From the NCBI GenBank assembly GCA_026397965.1, contig JAPLTU010000049.1:1-52101 (forward strand): a stretch of DNA of 52,101 nucleotides, read 5' to 3'. The number at the start of each line of letters is the position of its first letter. The stretch's first letter is position 1. The stretch comes from Verrucomicrobiota bacterium (GTDB lineage Bacteria > Verrucomicrobiota > Verrucomicrobiia > Opitutales > UBA953). Shown one piece after another: positions 1 through 8,518 of this stretch. The position numbers were made by a program, and so were the translations under genes. The notes under the pieces were generated by a model. That model did no database searches, was not told where the DNA came from, and worked only from the letters and a program-made list of their open reading frames with translations.

Positions 1-32
1 GACTGATACCAAACTCAGGCCTTTCATGCATA

Positions 33-124
33 TTTAGTATCATCCCAAGTAAGTAACGGCCTGACCCCTTCGCGCACTTTTAGTATCATCCCAAGTAAGT
101 AACGGCCTGACCCCTTCGCGCACT
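33..124. repeat. 46-bp perfect tandem duplication
   Basis: Two head-to-tail copies of a 46-bp unit (33-78 and 79-124) are identical by eye. Each begins TTTAGTATCATCCC and ends CCCCTTCGCGCACT. There is no credible ORF here. The perfect identity points to a recent duplication or slippage, or an assembly artefact near the window edge. It lies about 140 bp upstream of the first gene and could sit in its leader region. Confidence 0.9.
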
Positions 125-160
125 CCGAGCCCGCCGCTGAAGCGGTATTCAGTGAGAATA

Positions 161-194
161 AGGTAACGGACGGCTCGGAGAGCCGTCCCTACCC
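161..194. repeat. REP-like hairpin element 1
   Basis: A perfect 9-bp inverted repeat has arms 168-176 (GGACGGCTC) and 180-188 (GAGCCGTCC) with a GGA loop. It is flanked by AGGTA on the left (161-165) and CTACCC on the right (189-194). The outer ends match those of the stem-loops at 5950-6007, 6707-6806 and 8592-8740, although the inner arms differ. It lies between the 46-bp duplication and the ceramidase-like gene. No T-run follows, so it does not look like a normal intrinsic terminator. Confidence 0.75.
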
Positions 195-266
195 AGAACT
201 CTCTGGCCCTATTCGCATCTCCGCCTTGTCGCGGGAACCTTCCTCCGACATACATAATCTTACCCC

Positions 267-1705
267 ATGAGTTCTCCCCGGCTCTTTCTCCGCCATGTCC
301 TGTTGGTCGTGGCTTCCTCGATGCTTTTCGCCGCCCCGCCGGCCAAGCCCGGCATCCGCGTGGGGTTCGCGGATCGCGATATCACGCCCGACATCGGCAT
401 GGAAGTCCCCGGCAATTACGGCAAGGTCTACTCGAAGAAAATTCACGATGCGTGCAAGGTGCGTGCGAGCGTCTTCGACGACGGCCAGAAGCGGGTGGCC
501 CTCGTCGGCATCGACGCCCTGATGATCCGTCGTGAGACGGTCCAGGAAATCCGTGAGTTGGTGAAAGCCTCTACTGGCATCACAGATGTGATGATCGGTG
601 CTTCGCATTCCCATTCTTCGGGGCCCATCGGGATGATTCTTCCAGGTGAATTCGATCATGCCTCCATCGAGATCCAAGATCTGGCCTACAAGAAATCATC
701 CTGTGCCGATGCGGGCTATCTTAAGAAGGTCGTCGCCGCGACGGTCGAAGCAATCACCGCCGCCGATCAAGCCAAGGTAGCGGTTACGGTATCTCGCATC
801 CAGGCAAGAATAACCCTGATGTAGTTGAATTCGCTAATCCGACTGATGATGAAGTTGGCGTCATCGGCGTCTGGCGCCCTGATGGCACGCTGGCGGGATG
901 CCTTGTCAATTTCTCCTGTCATGCCACCACGAACTCCGACGGCATCGGCGCGAACTGGATCCACTATACAGAGAAGGTTATTCAGGGCTATTATGGGGCA
1001 GACGCTAAGGTCGTCTTCCTGCAGGGCGCGTGTGGTGACGTCACTCAGGTCAATAATCTCGACCCCAAGGCCAATCCCGCCTCGGACGACTGGTCGCAAT
1101 TCGTCGGTGGCCGCGTGGGAGCTGAATCCCTCAAGGTTCTCCTGAGCATGTCGCAGACCCGCACGGCCGAGGTGCCGCTCGCCGCCGATCATAAGGTTTG
1201 GGAGGTGCACCGTCGCATTCCGTCTCCTGAGCACGTCGCGGAGGCCCGCGAACGCATCAAGGGGCCGTCGACCCACAAGGATTGGGTCTGGGCCAAGGAG
1301 ACGCTCCTGCTTGACGCTCTCATCGCCAAGAAAAGCGACGTCGAGGTCGAGGTGCAGGCCATCCAAGTCGGCCCCGTGGTCTGTCTCTCTAATCCCGCCG
1401 AATATTTCGTTTCCTACGGACTCCAGCTCAAGAAGCGTAGCGGTTTCCCGATCACCTTTCCGGTCGAGCTCGCCAATGGTTGCGTGGGTTATGTGCCAGA
1501 CGAAGAAGCTTTCGGTGCACACGGCGGAGGCTACGAGACGCGTCTGACGAGCTACAGTAATCTTGAGGTCACCGCCGGCACGCAGTTCATGAACGTCGGG
1601 CTCGAGCTCGCCGCTAAGATGAAACCCGCACCGTTGCTTGAACGTCCGAATGGGCCGGCCGGAAAGCCGTGGGCATATGGCGACCAGCCTCCCCAGTTAA
1701 AATGA
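267..1705 (+). pseudogene. Neutral/alkaline ceramidase-like exported protein, frameshifted
   Basis: An N-terminal signal-like segment is followed by the fold typical of the neutral/alkaline non-lysosomal ceramidase N-terminal domain (PF04734 type), including the GASHSHSSG metal-binding region near residues 110-120. The frame opened at 267 stops at 824. The homologous continuation runs in another frame from about 775 to 1705 (SHPGKNNPDV, NFSCHATTNS, GACGDVTQV). Family members, as I recall them, have about 20 further residues between the AKV and HPGK segments, including an NRR motif. This suggests a small out-of-frame deletion near 775-790 rather than a single-base slip. The last codons overlap the next gene start as ATGA (1702-1705). 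In PVC bacteria such proteins are often encoded beside dehydrogenase/cytochrome proteins. The substrate is unknown. A sequencing or assembly error cannot be excluded. Confidence 0.8.
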
Positions 1706-4215
1706 TCCGTCTCGCGTCAATCCTCTTTGCCTCTGCCCTCGCGGCGGCCCCGGTCCAGAGCCCGCTCGCTCCGGCCGAGGCATTGAAGGCGTTCGAGGTC
1801 GCTCCCGGACTCCGCGTCGAACTCGTCGCCGCCGAGCCGTTGGTGGCTTCGCCTTGCGCCATCGCCTTCGACGCCAAAGGACGGCTGTTCGTCGCCGAGA
1901 ATCGCGGCTACCCGATCGGCCCGAAGGAAGGGGAGAAGCCCGCGGGCGTGATCGCGATGCTTGAGGATGCCGATGGCGACGGGCGGATGGACAAACGTAC
2001 GGTCTTCGCGGATGGGCTCAGTTTTCCGAACGGAGTACTTCCATGGAAGGGTGGCCTGATTGTCACTTGCGCTCCGGACGTCCTCTTCCTGAAGGATAGC
2101 GACGGAGACGGCATCGCCGACGAACGCCGCGTCCTCCTGACCGGCTTCGCCACCACGGGTAGCACGCAGCTACGCGTCAACGCCCCAACTATCGGCCCGG
2201 ATGGCTGGATATACCTGGCGGCAGGCCTGAGCGGAGGTGTCATTACTTGTCCCGAGCATCCCGAACGAGCTCCGTTGAAGATGACATCCGACGTCCGTTT
2301 CAATCCCGAGACACTCGAGGTGCAGGCCGTGGATGGGCGCTCTCAGTATGGCATGAGTTTTGATCGCGAAGGGAATCGCTTTATCTGCATGAACCGCTTG
2401 CCCGTGCAACACGTGGTCATGGAATCCAAATGGCTAAAACGTAACCCACGCCTGGCTTTCAGCGAGACCGTGCAAGATTGCAATGAACGCAATGCGTTCA
2501 ATGGCATCAACGGCGGCCATGATGGGGTCCGGCTTTTCCCCATTAGTTCCAATATCACCACCGCTGACGGACACGCAGGTTCGTTCAGCGCAGCCTGTGG
2601 CGTCAAGGTCTGGTTCGGGGGTGGGCTCACTTCCGAATGCGAAGGGGCGGTCTTCTCCTGCGATCCCACGGGTAACCTCGTCCACTCCGACCGCCTGACC
2701 CCCAAAGGTGCTACTTTTGTCGCCACGCCTTTATTTGCTGATCGTGAATTGCTCGCCTCGCGCGATGACTGGTTTCGTCCAGTCTATCTTATGCATGGTC
2801 CGGATGGCGCTCTGTATGTCGCCGACATGTATCGTAAGGTTATTGAGCACCCAGATTATCTGGGCGAAGAAGTCCGTAAACATACTGATTTTGATACGGG
2901 TAAGAATTCTGGACGCATCTGGCGCGTGCTGGCCGATAAGCCCTATTTTGCAGCTTCACAGGCACGCGTTGATGTAACCGAACGCCAGCGCTTTCTTTCC
3001 GTTATTGCGCAAGGAGATGACAAATCGCCGGCCGCCACGCGGGTCTTGGCTGAAGCCGCCATTAGTGCGTCTGAAGATAAATGGATGCGTAACGCAGTGC
3101 TGAGCGGTATGAGCGGACGCGAGAAGGCCTTTCTTGCCGAGATGATCGCGTTGCTTCCTTCGGGAGGGAAGATCGGTTCCGGCCTAGCGGAGATTTTCGG
3201 ATATGTCGGTGGATCGTTCATAAAGGCGACTGATCTTGAAGTCGCGAGCGACACGCCCGCGCCCGTACGACTTGCTTTGCTTACCGGTTATTTAAGTACT
3301 TCGGGGCGTAAGCCCGTGGGTCTGTCGGCCTCATTCCAATCACTCTTAGAGGCATCTCCCTCGGTTGCCTTAGACGAGAATAAAGACCAAGAGGAGAGGG
3401 TGGTCGCTACTCGTCTGATGGCCCGTCTCCCGTGGGAGCGTTCCGGTGAAGCTTTGCTCAGGCTTGCCTTAGATGAATCTTCGCCCGACTTGGCTTCCGC
3501 CGCACTTAAGGCTATCGTCACATATCCTAAGGACGAAGTCTCCGCCGCTTTGCTCTCCGGTTGGTCGCATTATGCGCCAGCCCGCCGCGACGCCATTCTC
3601 GGAGCGTTGTTGGGTGCGCCATTCCATCTGAAGGGAGTGCTGGCTGCGGTTGAATCAAAACATCTTCCTGGCAGTGTTTTTACGGGGGTGCGTCGTCGGC
3701 AAGTGCTTGCGACCAAGGACCCCGCCCTCCGAGCCATGGCAGATCGCCTTTTGACGGTTTCCGCCCGTCCTGAGGCGTTGGCTGAAGCCACTAAGGCTCT
3801 TGCCCTCGCAGCTGTGCCGGCAAATGGCCGTATCGTCTTTAATTCCACCTGTGCGACCTGTCACCGGCTGGAAAGGGAAGGGCACGCCGTCGGGCCTGAT
3901 CTCTTCGACATCCGACGTCAGACCAAGGAGAATATCCTTTTTCACATCGTGAATCCCGATGCCGAGATTGCGCCGGCCTTCACCGCGTATCTCGCCGAGG
4001 CCAAGGACGGACGTATCCTCAGCGGTATCCTAATCGGAGATACGCCGACCTCGATTACCTTGCGTGGCCCATTAGGCGTGGAAGCGACCCTCCTGCGGAC
4101 CGATCTCGCCAAGCTCGAGTCTTTGCCTGGTTCACTCATGCCCACGGGTCTTGAAGCAGGCCTTAGTAAGCAGCAACTCGCTGACCTATTGGCGTATCTC
4201 AAAGGGGAGAAATAA
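1702..4215 (+). CDS. PVC-type membrane-bound dehydrogenase with HEAT region and C-terminal cytochrome c domain
   Basis: A protein of 837 residues. The ATG at 1702 is chosen because it overlaps the preceding stop as ATGA and starts directly with a signal peptide (MIRLASILFASALAAAP). Residues about 25-400 form a glucose/sorbosone-dehydrogenase-like beta-propeller (EVAPGLRVELVAAEP, DADGDGRMDKRTVF, HGPDGALYVADMYRKVIEHP). Residues about 430-690 look like alpha-helical HEAT-type repeats. A single heme-binding CATCH motif starts at C717, and Met813 in SLMPTGL is the likely axial ligand. The family (PVC putative membrane-bound dehydrogenase plus heme-binding domain) is known from genomes but its substrate is mostly undetermined. 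I infer periplasmic sugar or polyol oxidation with electron transfer through the heme. It depends on c-type heme attachment, for which CcsBA is present at 28186-31365. Confidence 0.88.
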   Translation: MIRLASILFASALAAAPVQSPLAPAEALKAFEVAPGLRVELVAAEPLVASPCAIAFDAKGRLFVAENRGYPIGPKEGEKPAGVIAMLEDADGDGRMDKRTVFADGLSFPNGVLPWKGGLIVTCAPDVLFLKDSDGDGIADERRVLLTGFATTGSTQLRVNAPTIGPDGWIYLAAGLSGGVITCPEHPERAPLKMTSDVRFNPETLEVQAVDGRSQYGMSFDREGNRFICMNRLPVQHVVMESKWLKRNPRLAFSETVQDCNERNAFNGINGGHDGVRLFPISSNITTADGHAGSFSAACGVKVWFGGGLTSECEGAVFSCDPTGNLVHSDRLTPKGATFVATPLFADRELLASRDDWFRPVYLMHGPDGALYVADMYRKVIEHPDYLGEEVRKHTDFDTGKNSGRIWRVLADKPYFAASQARVDVTERQRFLSVIAQGDDKSPAATRVLAEAAISASEDKWMRNAVLSGMSGREKAFLAEMIALLPSGGKIGSGLAEIFGYVGGSFIKATDLEVASDTPAPVRLALLTGYLSTSGRKPVGLSASFQSLLEASPSVALDENKDQEERVVATRLMARLPWERSGEALLRLALDESSPDLASAALKAIVTYPKDEVSAALLSGWSHYAPARRDAILGALLGAPFHLKGVLAAVESKHLPGSVFTGVRRRQVLATKDPALRAMADRLLTVSARPEALAEATKALALAAVPANGRIVFNSTCATCHRLEREGHAVGPDLFDIRRQTKENILFHIVNPDAEIAPAFTAYLAEAKDGRILSGILIGDTPTSITLRGPLGVEATLLRTDLAKLESLPGSLMPTGLEAGLSKQQLADLLAYLKGEK

Positions 4216-4267
4216 GACTTAGAAAACTTGCGGAATGAAAGCCTGTGGGTAGAAATCAATCACCCTT

Positions 4268-5365
4268 ATGAGCCCAACTCGTCGTTCCTTCCTCGGTACC
4301 CTTGGCGGCCTGGCCGCTGGTTATGCCCTCGCTCCGGCGCTGCGTGCGGCGGAGGCCAGCGGTAAGCCGCTCGGCCTCGCGCTCTGTGGCTTGGGTAATT
4401 ATTCCAACGGCGAGCTCTCGCCCGCGCTGCTCGAGACCAAGAACGTGAAGCTCGTCGCAGTGATCACGGGCACGCGCGAGAAGGGCGTGAAGCTCGCGAA
4501 GCTCCATGGCTTCGACGAAGCCAATATCTACTCTTATGAGGAGTGGGACAAGGTCGCTGCGAACAAAGCCATCGACATCGTCTACGTGGTGACGCCTCCC
4601 GGTATCCACGCCCAGAACGTCGTCGCGGCCTTCGGTGCCGGCAAGCATGTCATCTGTGAGAAGCCGATGGCTGTTTCGGCTGCCGAGTGCGACACGATGA
4701 TCGCCGCCGGCAAGAAAGCCGGCAAGCGTCTCGCCATCGGCTATCGTCTTCACTTCGATCCGTATCACCAGGAGCTCGTCCGCTTGGCCAAGACCCAGGA
4801 GTTTGGTCCGTTCATGAAGATTAAGAGCGCCAACGGCTACACACTCCGTCGCAAATCTTGGCGCATCGAGAAGAAACTCTCGGGCGGCGGCTCTCTGCTG
4901 GATATGGGCATCTATTCGATCCACGCCTGCTGCATGGCGGCCGATGCCAATCCGGTCTCGGTTACGGCCAAGGAACTGCCGAAAACACAGCCAGAATTCT
5001 TCACCGAGGTCGAGCAGGCCATGGATTTCCGCCTCGATTTCACCAACGGAGCCGTCGCCAATGTCTGGACGGGTTATGACGCCAATCGCGCCGAGTTCCT
5101 GGCCGAAGCGGAGAAGGGCTGGTTCAAGGGCGAAAAGCCGGTCTTCAGTTACCGTAAGCTCAACATCTCGACCTCTGCCAAGGGCAAGCTCGACTTCGGC
5201 ATCTTCCGCCAGCAGCAGCGCCACATGGACGGCGTCGCCGCCGCATTCCGCGACGAGCAGCCCGTCACTTGTTCCGGTGAGCTCGGTCGTCGCGACATGG
5301 TTATCATCGACGGTATCTACGAGTCGATTAAGACGGGTAAGACGGTTCAGCTGAAGTATAGTTGA
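4268..5365 (+). CDS. Tat-exported Gfo/Idh/MocA family oxidoreductase
   Basis: A protein of 365 residues. The N-terminus has a twin-arginine signal (TRRSFLGTLGG, Arg5-Arg6, then a hydrophobic stretch ending at ALRAAEA). The Rossmann domain follows (LGLALCGLGNYSNG, about residues 35-160). The conserved catalytic-type Lys is in the EKPMA motif near residue 137. The C-terminal alpha/beta domain contains the GGGSLLDMGIYSIHACC segment. The family oxidises or epimerises sugars with a bound NAD(P). Tat export fits members that carry a pre-bound cofactor to the periplasm, as in glucose-fructose oxidoreductase. A 52-bp gap separates it from the dehydrogenase, so co-transcription is likely. The exact substrate cannot be told from sequence. 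Confidence 0.9.
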   Translation: MSPTRRSFLGTLGGLAAGYALAPALRAAEASGKPLGLALCGLGNYSNGELSPALLETKNVKLVAVITGTREKGVKLAKLHGFDEANIYSYEEWDKVAANKAIDIVYVVTPPGIHAQNVVAAFGAGKHVICEKPMAVSAAECDTMIAAGKKAGKRLAIGYRLHFDPYHQELVRLAKTQEFGPFMKIKSANGYTLRRKSWRIEKKLSGGGSLLDMGIYSIHACCMAADANPVSVTAKELPKTQPEFFTEVEQAMDFRLDFTNGAVANVWTGYDANRAEFLAEAEKGWFKGEKPVFSYRKLNISTSAKGKLDFGIFRQQQRHMDGVAAAFRDEQPVTCSGELGRRDMVIIDGIYESIKTGKTVQLKYS

Positions 5366-5387
5366 GGCGTGCGGCGGAGTCGCGGAA

Positions 5388-5876
5388 GACTAGTTGACCG
5401 GTTGATCAGTGGGCCAGTGGGCCAGACGGAAAACTAGCTGGTCAGTTGCCAGTTGGCCAGAGGGATAACTAGCTGGCCGGCTGGCAAGTTGACGAGTGGG
5501 CAAGGGAGGCAAAGCGGAGGAGCCGAGGAAGACTAGTTGATCGGTTGATCAGTGGGCCAGTTGGCCAGAGGGAAAACTAGCTGGCAGGTTGACAAGTTGA
5601 CACGTGGACAAGAGCGCGACGAAGCCGCGAGAGGGTAGCGCTTGCACGAGGGGACACGTGGGCAAGGGAGGCAAAGCGGCGGAGCCGAGGAAGACTAGTT
5701 GATTGGTTGATCAGTGGGCCAGTTGGCCAGACGGAAAACTAGCTGGCAGGTTGACAAGTTGACGAGTGGGCAAGGGAGGCAAAGCGGCGGAGCCGCGAGA
5801 GACTAGTTGACCGGTTGATCAGTTGGCCAGAGGGATTACTAGCTGGTCAGTTGACAAGTTGACGAGTGGGCAAGGA
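5388..5876. repeat. Array of degenerate ~110-160 bp repeat units
   Basis: Units beginning GACTAGTTGA start at 5388, 5531, 5693 and 5801. Each continues with variants of CGGTTGATCAGT, GGCCAGTTGGCCAG, AACTAGCTGG, GTTGACAAGTTGACGAG and then GGCAAAGCGGCGGAGCC. Inside the units, words close to TTGGCCAG and TTGACAAG recur at roughly 8-11 bp spacing, so the repeat is nested. No convincing ORF, tRNA or promoter was found. The units are unequal in length and diverged, unlike a CRISPR. A related block occurs at 8318-8518. Confidence 0.85.
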
Positions 5877-6019
5877 AACCAGAAAGAGACATCGATACGG
5901 GTGGCGGGTGGGGGCGAGACGGTGTCGCGACCTAAGCGTCGCAGGGAATAGGTGGGGCTGATTACCCTTGATCAGCCGCGGTTGAGCGAGGGCGCTCAAC
6001 CCTACCTAAGGCAGAGGCA
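5778..6019. repeat. Long direct repeat, copy A (flanks azoR + sulfatase)
   Basis: This 242-bp segment is nearly identical to 8421-8651 in the same orientation. It covers the last degenerate unit, a non-repetitive middle (GAGACATCGATACGGG, GACGGTGTCGCGACC) and the paired hairpins. The main difference is about 10 extra bases in copy A inside the first hairpin (around 5963-5972), plus scattered substitutions. The two copies bracket the azoreductase and sulfatase genes. Confidence 0.85.
5950..6007. repeat. Paired REP-like hairpins, elements 2a/2b
   Basis: Two stem-loops lie side by side in opposite orientation. The left one starts AGGTGGGG and has arms GGCTGAT / ATCAGCC around an 8-nt spacer. 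The right one has arms 5980-5988 (GGTTGAGCG) and 5993-6001 (CGCTCAACC), loop AGGG, and tail CTACCT (6002-6007). The outer ends of the pair are approximately reverse complements, giving a BIME-like arrangement. It lies downstream of the convergent end of azoR. No T-tract follows. Confidence 0.75.
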
Positions 6020-6042
6020 AATTAGGGCAGCGAGGGGCGGTC

Positions 6043-6648
6043 TTACCAACTCTTCGCCAGTTCGATCAGCTTTGCCGAAGCTTGGGTCATCGCTTCGGCT
6101 CTTTCTTTTTCGCCGCTATTGACGCCCTCAGCATGAACAAAAGTCACATCCGTGATGCCGATGAAGCCGAGAATCTTGCGCAGGTAAGGTTCTTGAAAAT
6201 CGTAATCGGTCCCAGCGACGAAGCCTCCGCGGGAAGTAATGACGAGTGCTTTTTTACCGTGGAGCAAGGGGACGACGCCTTGCTCGGTGATTTTAAAGGT
6301 CATGTCGGTCCGGACAACTTGGTCGATCCAGGCCTTGAGCGAGGCGGAGATCGTAAAGTTATGCATCGGAGAGGCGATGAGCAAGGTGTCGCAGTTAAGT
6401 AGCTCAGCGGTTAATTCATCGGAGTGGTGCAATATCCCTTTCATCGAGGGGTCATCGTGGTCGGCGGGGGCAAAGGCCGCGCCCACCCAAGCGTCGGAGA
6501 TGAAGGCGGGCGGATGATGCCCGACGTCGCGATGGGTGACGTGTAAGCCGGGGAGGCGTATGCGCAGATTCTGGATGAAACCCGCGGAAAGTTTGCGCGT
6601 CACCGAACGGACCGAGCGTGGGGAAGCGTCGATGTGCAGCAATTTCAT
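6043..6648 (-). CDS. azoR: FMN-dependent NADH-azoreductase / NAD(P)H-quinone reductase
   Basis: A protein of 201 residues with a flavodoxin-like fold. The start at 6648 (MKLLHIDASPRS) is chosen because the family begins there. The 56 residues that could be added upstream come from the repeat-rich leader and have no family character. The FMN-binding segment SPMHNFTISASLKAWID near residues 92-110 matches the AzoR PMYNF...LKxWID motif, and SRGG near residue 140 is the second FMN loop. AzoR-type enzymes reduce quinones and azo bonds with NADH in the cytoplasm and are usually linked to quinone or electrophile stress. It sits alone between direct repeat A and the sulfatase. Confidence 0.9.
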   Translation of the reverse strand: MKLLHIDASPRSVRSVTRKLSAGFIQNLRIRLPGLHVTHRDVGHHPPAFISDAWVGAAFAPADHDDPSMKGILHHSDELTAELLNCDTLLIASPMHNFTISASLKAWIDQVVRTDMTFKITEQGVVPLLHGKKALVITSRGGFVAGTDYDFQEPYLRKILGFIGITDVTFVHAEGVNSGEKERAEAMTQASAKLIELAKSW

Positions 6649-6706
6649 GGCTGATAAGGTATCCGCCAAGAGCCGGGAGTCAACGGAGGGTCGGGGTGTG
6701 TCTTGC

Positions 6707-6763
6707 AGTTGGGTTGAGCGCCTGCGCTCAACTGCGGCTGACCGAGGGCGGTCAGCCCTACCT
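6707..6763. repeat. Paired REP-like hairpins, elements 3a/3b
   Basis: Two adjacent stem-loops in opposite orientation. The left one has arms 6713-6721 (GTTGAGCGC) and 6724-6732 (GCGCTCAAC), preceded by AGTTGG. The right one has arms 6736-6744 (GGCTGACCG) and 6749-6757 (CGGTCAGCC), loop AGGG, and tail CTACCT (6758-6763). The left inner arm repeats that of elements 2b and 4b, whereas the right arm is different. The pair lies between the sulfatase 3' end and the azoR start, so it is in the azoR leader if both genes share a transcript. Confidence 0.75.
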
Positions 6764-6775
6764 GATGCATGGAGA

Positions 6776-6806
6776 ACTAGGACATCACGTGGTGCTGTCC
6801 CTGCCT
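6776..6806. repeat. REP-like hairpin element 3c
   Basis: Arms 6780-6788 (GGACATCAC) and 6792-6800 (GTGCTGTCC) pair with one mismatch. The element is preceded by ACTAGG and followed by CTGCCT (6801-6806), a one-base variant of the common CTACCT tail. It ends 20 bp from the 3' end of the sulfatase gene. Confidence 0.65.
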
Positions 6807-6825
6807 CAAGACACACGCCGTCCGC

Positions 6826-8310
6826 TTAATTCGTCCCTTTAGCCAGAGTCGCTTTAAGTTCGGTCACGACCTGGGCGTAAGCGGGGTCCATGGCGAGGTT
6901 CGTGAGTTCCTTCGGATCTTTATCGTGATCGTAGAGTTCGAGGCCGATGGCCCCTTCGTTCCACTCGGTATAACGGTAGCGTTCGGTTCGAACGGAGCGG
7001 CCGACCTTACTGCCGACAACTTTCTTCGGTTTGCCACCGGCGAAGGAGGCATCTTTGTTGGCCGCACTGAAGTCGACTTGCGTGTATGCCACGTTGGCCC
7101 AAGGGCGGTTGGGTTCATTGAGCAGGGGACGGAGGCTCTTACCTTGGGTGCGCTGGTCGGGCGTGAGGCCGCAGAGGTCGGCGACGGTGGGGTAGAGGTC
7201 GACGAGTTCGGCGATGCGCTGGGGCGACTGGCCGTTGGCCTTGCTATCCGGGTCGCGGATGATGAGTGGCACGCGGGCGGAATCTTCGTAGAGCGAGCGT
7301 TTTTGCCAGAGGCCGTGTTCGCCGAGATTGTAACCATGGTCGCTGATAAAGATGACGACGGTATTCTTATCGAGGCCTTGCTTTTTAAGTTCAGCGAGCA
7401 CGAGCCCGAACTGGGCGTCCATGAAACTCATTGAAGCCAGGTAGGCCTGCTTGGCGGTACGCTGCGTGTCTTCGGTCATGCCGTAGTTAGCCACGGTAGT
7501 GTTGGAAAGGGCCACCTGGGGCTTGGAAGCACGGTCGGCGGTGGGGTCGGGGACTAGCTCGATCTTATCCTTCGGGTAAGACTCGAAATATTTCTTCGGG
7601 GAGACGTAAGGGGTGTGCGGGCGGAAGAAGCCCACGGCCAAGAAGAAAGGTTTGGTGTGCGTTTCCTTGAGGAAGGTGATGGCTTGGGCGGCAATCTTGC
7701 CGTCGGTCTGTTCGGCATCCGTACCTTCGGCGGCGAGCCAGCTTAACGTGCCGCCGTAATTGCCTGAACCCACGAGGATTTGGCCCGTCTTCCCATTGGC
7801 CTTATCGGCTGACGTGCCGGCACCGATGCCGATGGAGAAGATTTTATCTTCGTCGTCGCAATCGCGACCCCGGGGATTCCAAACCTGCTCCCAAGACTGC
7901 GGGTCATCGAGACCATTGGTGCCAATCTCCTTGGGCACACTGTAGTGGTAGAGCTTACCGATGCGGGCCACGGAATAGCCATTATTCTTAAACATCTGCG
8001 GCAACGTGACGATGTCCGGGATCACCTTACGAAACTCCTTCGCGTTGTCGTAGACGCCGGTGGTGTCCGGGCGCAGGCCGGTGAGGAACGATGTGCGGCT
8101 CGGATTGCAGAGCGCGTATTGGCAATAAGCTCGATCGAAGCGGACGCCGGAACGGGCGAGGGCGTCGATGTTTGGTGTCTGCACCGGGCCGCCGTAGGTG
8201 CCCATACGGGTCCCGCAATCGTCGGAGACGAGAAGTAGGACGTTCTTACGAGGCTCAGCTGCGAAGGCGGAGAGGCAGGCGAGGAGGGCGAGGGCGATGG
8301 GGAGGCGCAT
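6826..8310 (-). CDS. Exported sulfatase, iduronate-2-sulfatase-like
   Basis: A protein of 494 residues. The ATG at 8310 gives a signal peptide (MRLPIALALLACLSAFAAEP). An upstream in-frame ATG at 8376 would translate the repeat array and is rejected. The formylglycine site is C68 in CNPSRTS, preceded by the metal-binding VSDDCG (residues 28-33). Later motifs FFLAVGFFRPHTPY, GDHG-like ISDHGYNLGEHG and GLWQKRSLYED match type I (S1) sulfatases close to iduronate-2-sulfatase. It removes sulfate esters from glycans in the periplasm or outside the cell after Cys-to-formylglycine conversion. No maturase is encoded in the window. The C-terminus (ATLAKGTN) lacks the Lys-rich tail seen in the other sulfatases here. 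Confidence 0.92.
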   Translation of the reverse strand: MRLPIALALLACLSAFAAEPRKNVLLLVSDDCGTRMGTYGGPVQTPNIDALARSGVRFDRAYCQYALCNPSRTSFLTGLRPDTTGVYDNAKEFRKVIPDIVTLPQMFKNNGYSVARIGKLYHYSVPKEIGTNGLDDPQSWEQVWNPRGRDCDDEDKIFSIGIGAGTSADKANGKTGQILVGSGNYGGTLSWLAAEGTDAEQTDGKIAAQAITFLKETHTKPFFLAVGFFRPHTPYVSPKKYFESYPKDKIELVPDPTADRASKPQVALSNTTVANYGMTEDTQRTAKQAYLASMSFMDAQFGLVLAELKKQGLDKNTVVIFISDHGYNLGEHGLWQKRSLYEDSARVPLIIRDPDSKANGQSPQRIAELVDLYPTVADLCGLTPDQRTQGKSLRPLLNEPNRPWANVAYTQVDFSAANKDASFAGGKPKKVVGSKVGRSVRTERYRYTEWNEGAIGLELYDHDKDPKELTNLAMDPAYAQVVTELKATLAKGTN

Positions 8311-8317
8311 GAGGCTA

Positions 8318-8518
8318 TCTAGGGGACAAGTGGGCACGTGGGCAAGGGGACAAGAGCGCGGCGGAACCGCCGGCACACATTAGTTGACCGGTTGATCAGT
8401 TGGCCAGTTGGCCAGAGAGAGGCAAAGCGGCGGAGCCGCGAGAGACTAGTTGACCGGTTGATCAGTTGGCCAGAGGGATTACTAGCTGGTCAGTTGACAA
8501 GTTGACGAGTGGGCAAGG
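8318..8518. repeat. Second block of degenerate repeat units
   Basis: Unit starts (TAGTTGACCGGTTGATC) lie at about 8381 and 8447, and earlier words such as GGGACAAG and GTGGGCA cover 8318-8355. The sequence is the same family as the array at 5388-5876. It lies directly upstream of the sulfatase start (8310), so the sulfatase promoter, if local, must be embedded in or beyond this repeat. No other feature was recognised in it. Confidence 0.8.

Noticed and set aside
825-1145. Separate small gene inside the ceramidase-like region
   Set aside because: It is out of frame with the family sequence (GDVTQVNN and CHATTNS lie in another frame), so it is a shadow created by the frameshift.
767-1522. 251-residue ORF on the minus strand opposite the ceramidase-like gene
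   Set aside because: The plus strand carries recognisable family sequence across the same stretch.
4256-5224. 322-residue ORF on the minus strand opposite the Gfo/Idh/MocA gene
   Set aside because: It mirrors a clear family protein on the plus strand, has an Asp/Glu/Arg/Leu-heavy composition typical of antisense of GC-rich genes, and shows no domain.
5388-5876. CRISPR array
   Set aside because: The units are diverged, unequal in length and lack unique spacers between constant repeats. There are no cas genes.
8311-8376. N-terminal extension of the iduronate-type sulfatase
   Set aside because: It translates the repeat array; the signal peptide begins at the internal ATG (8310).
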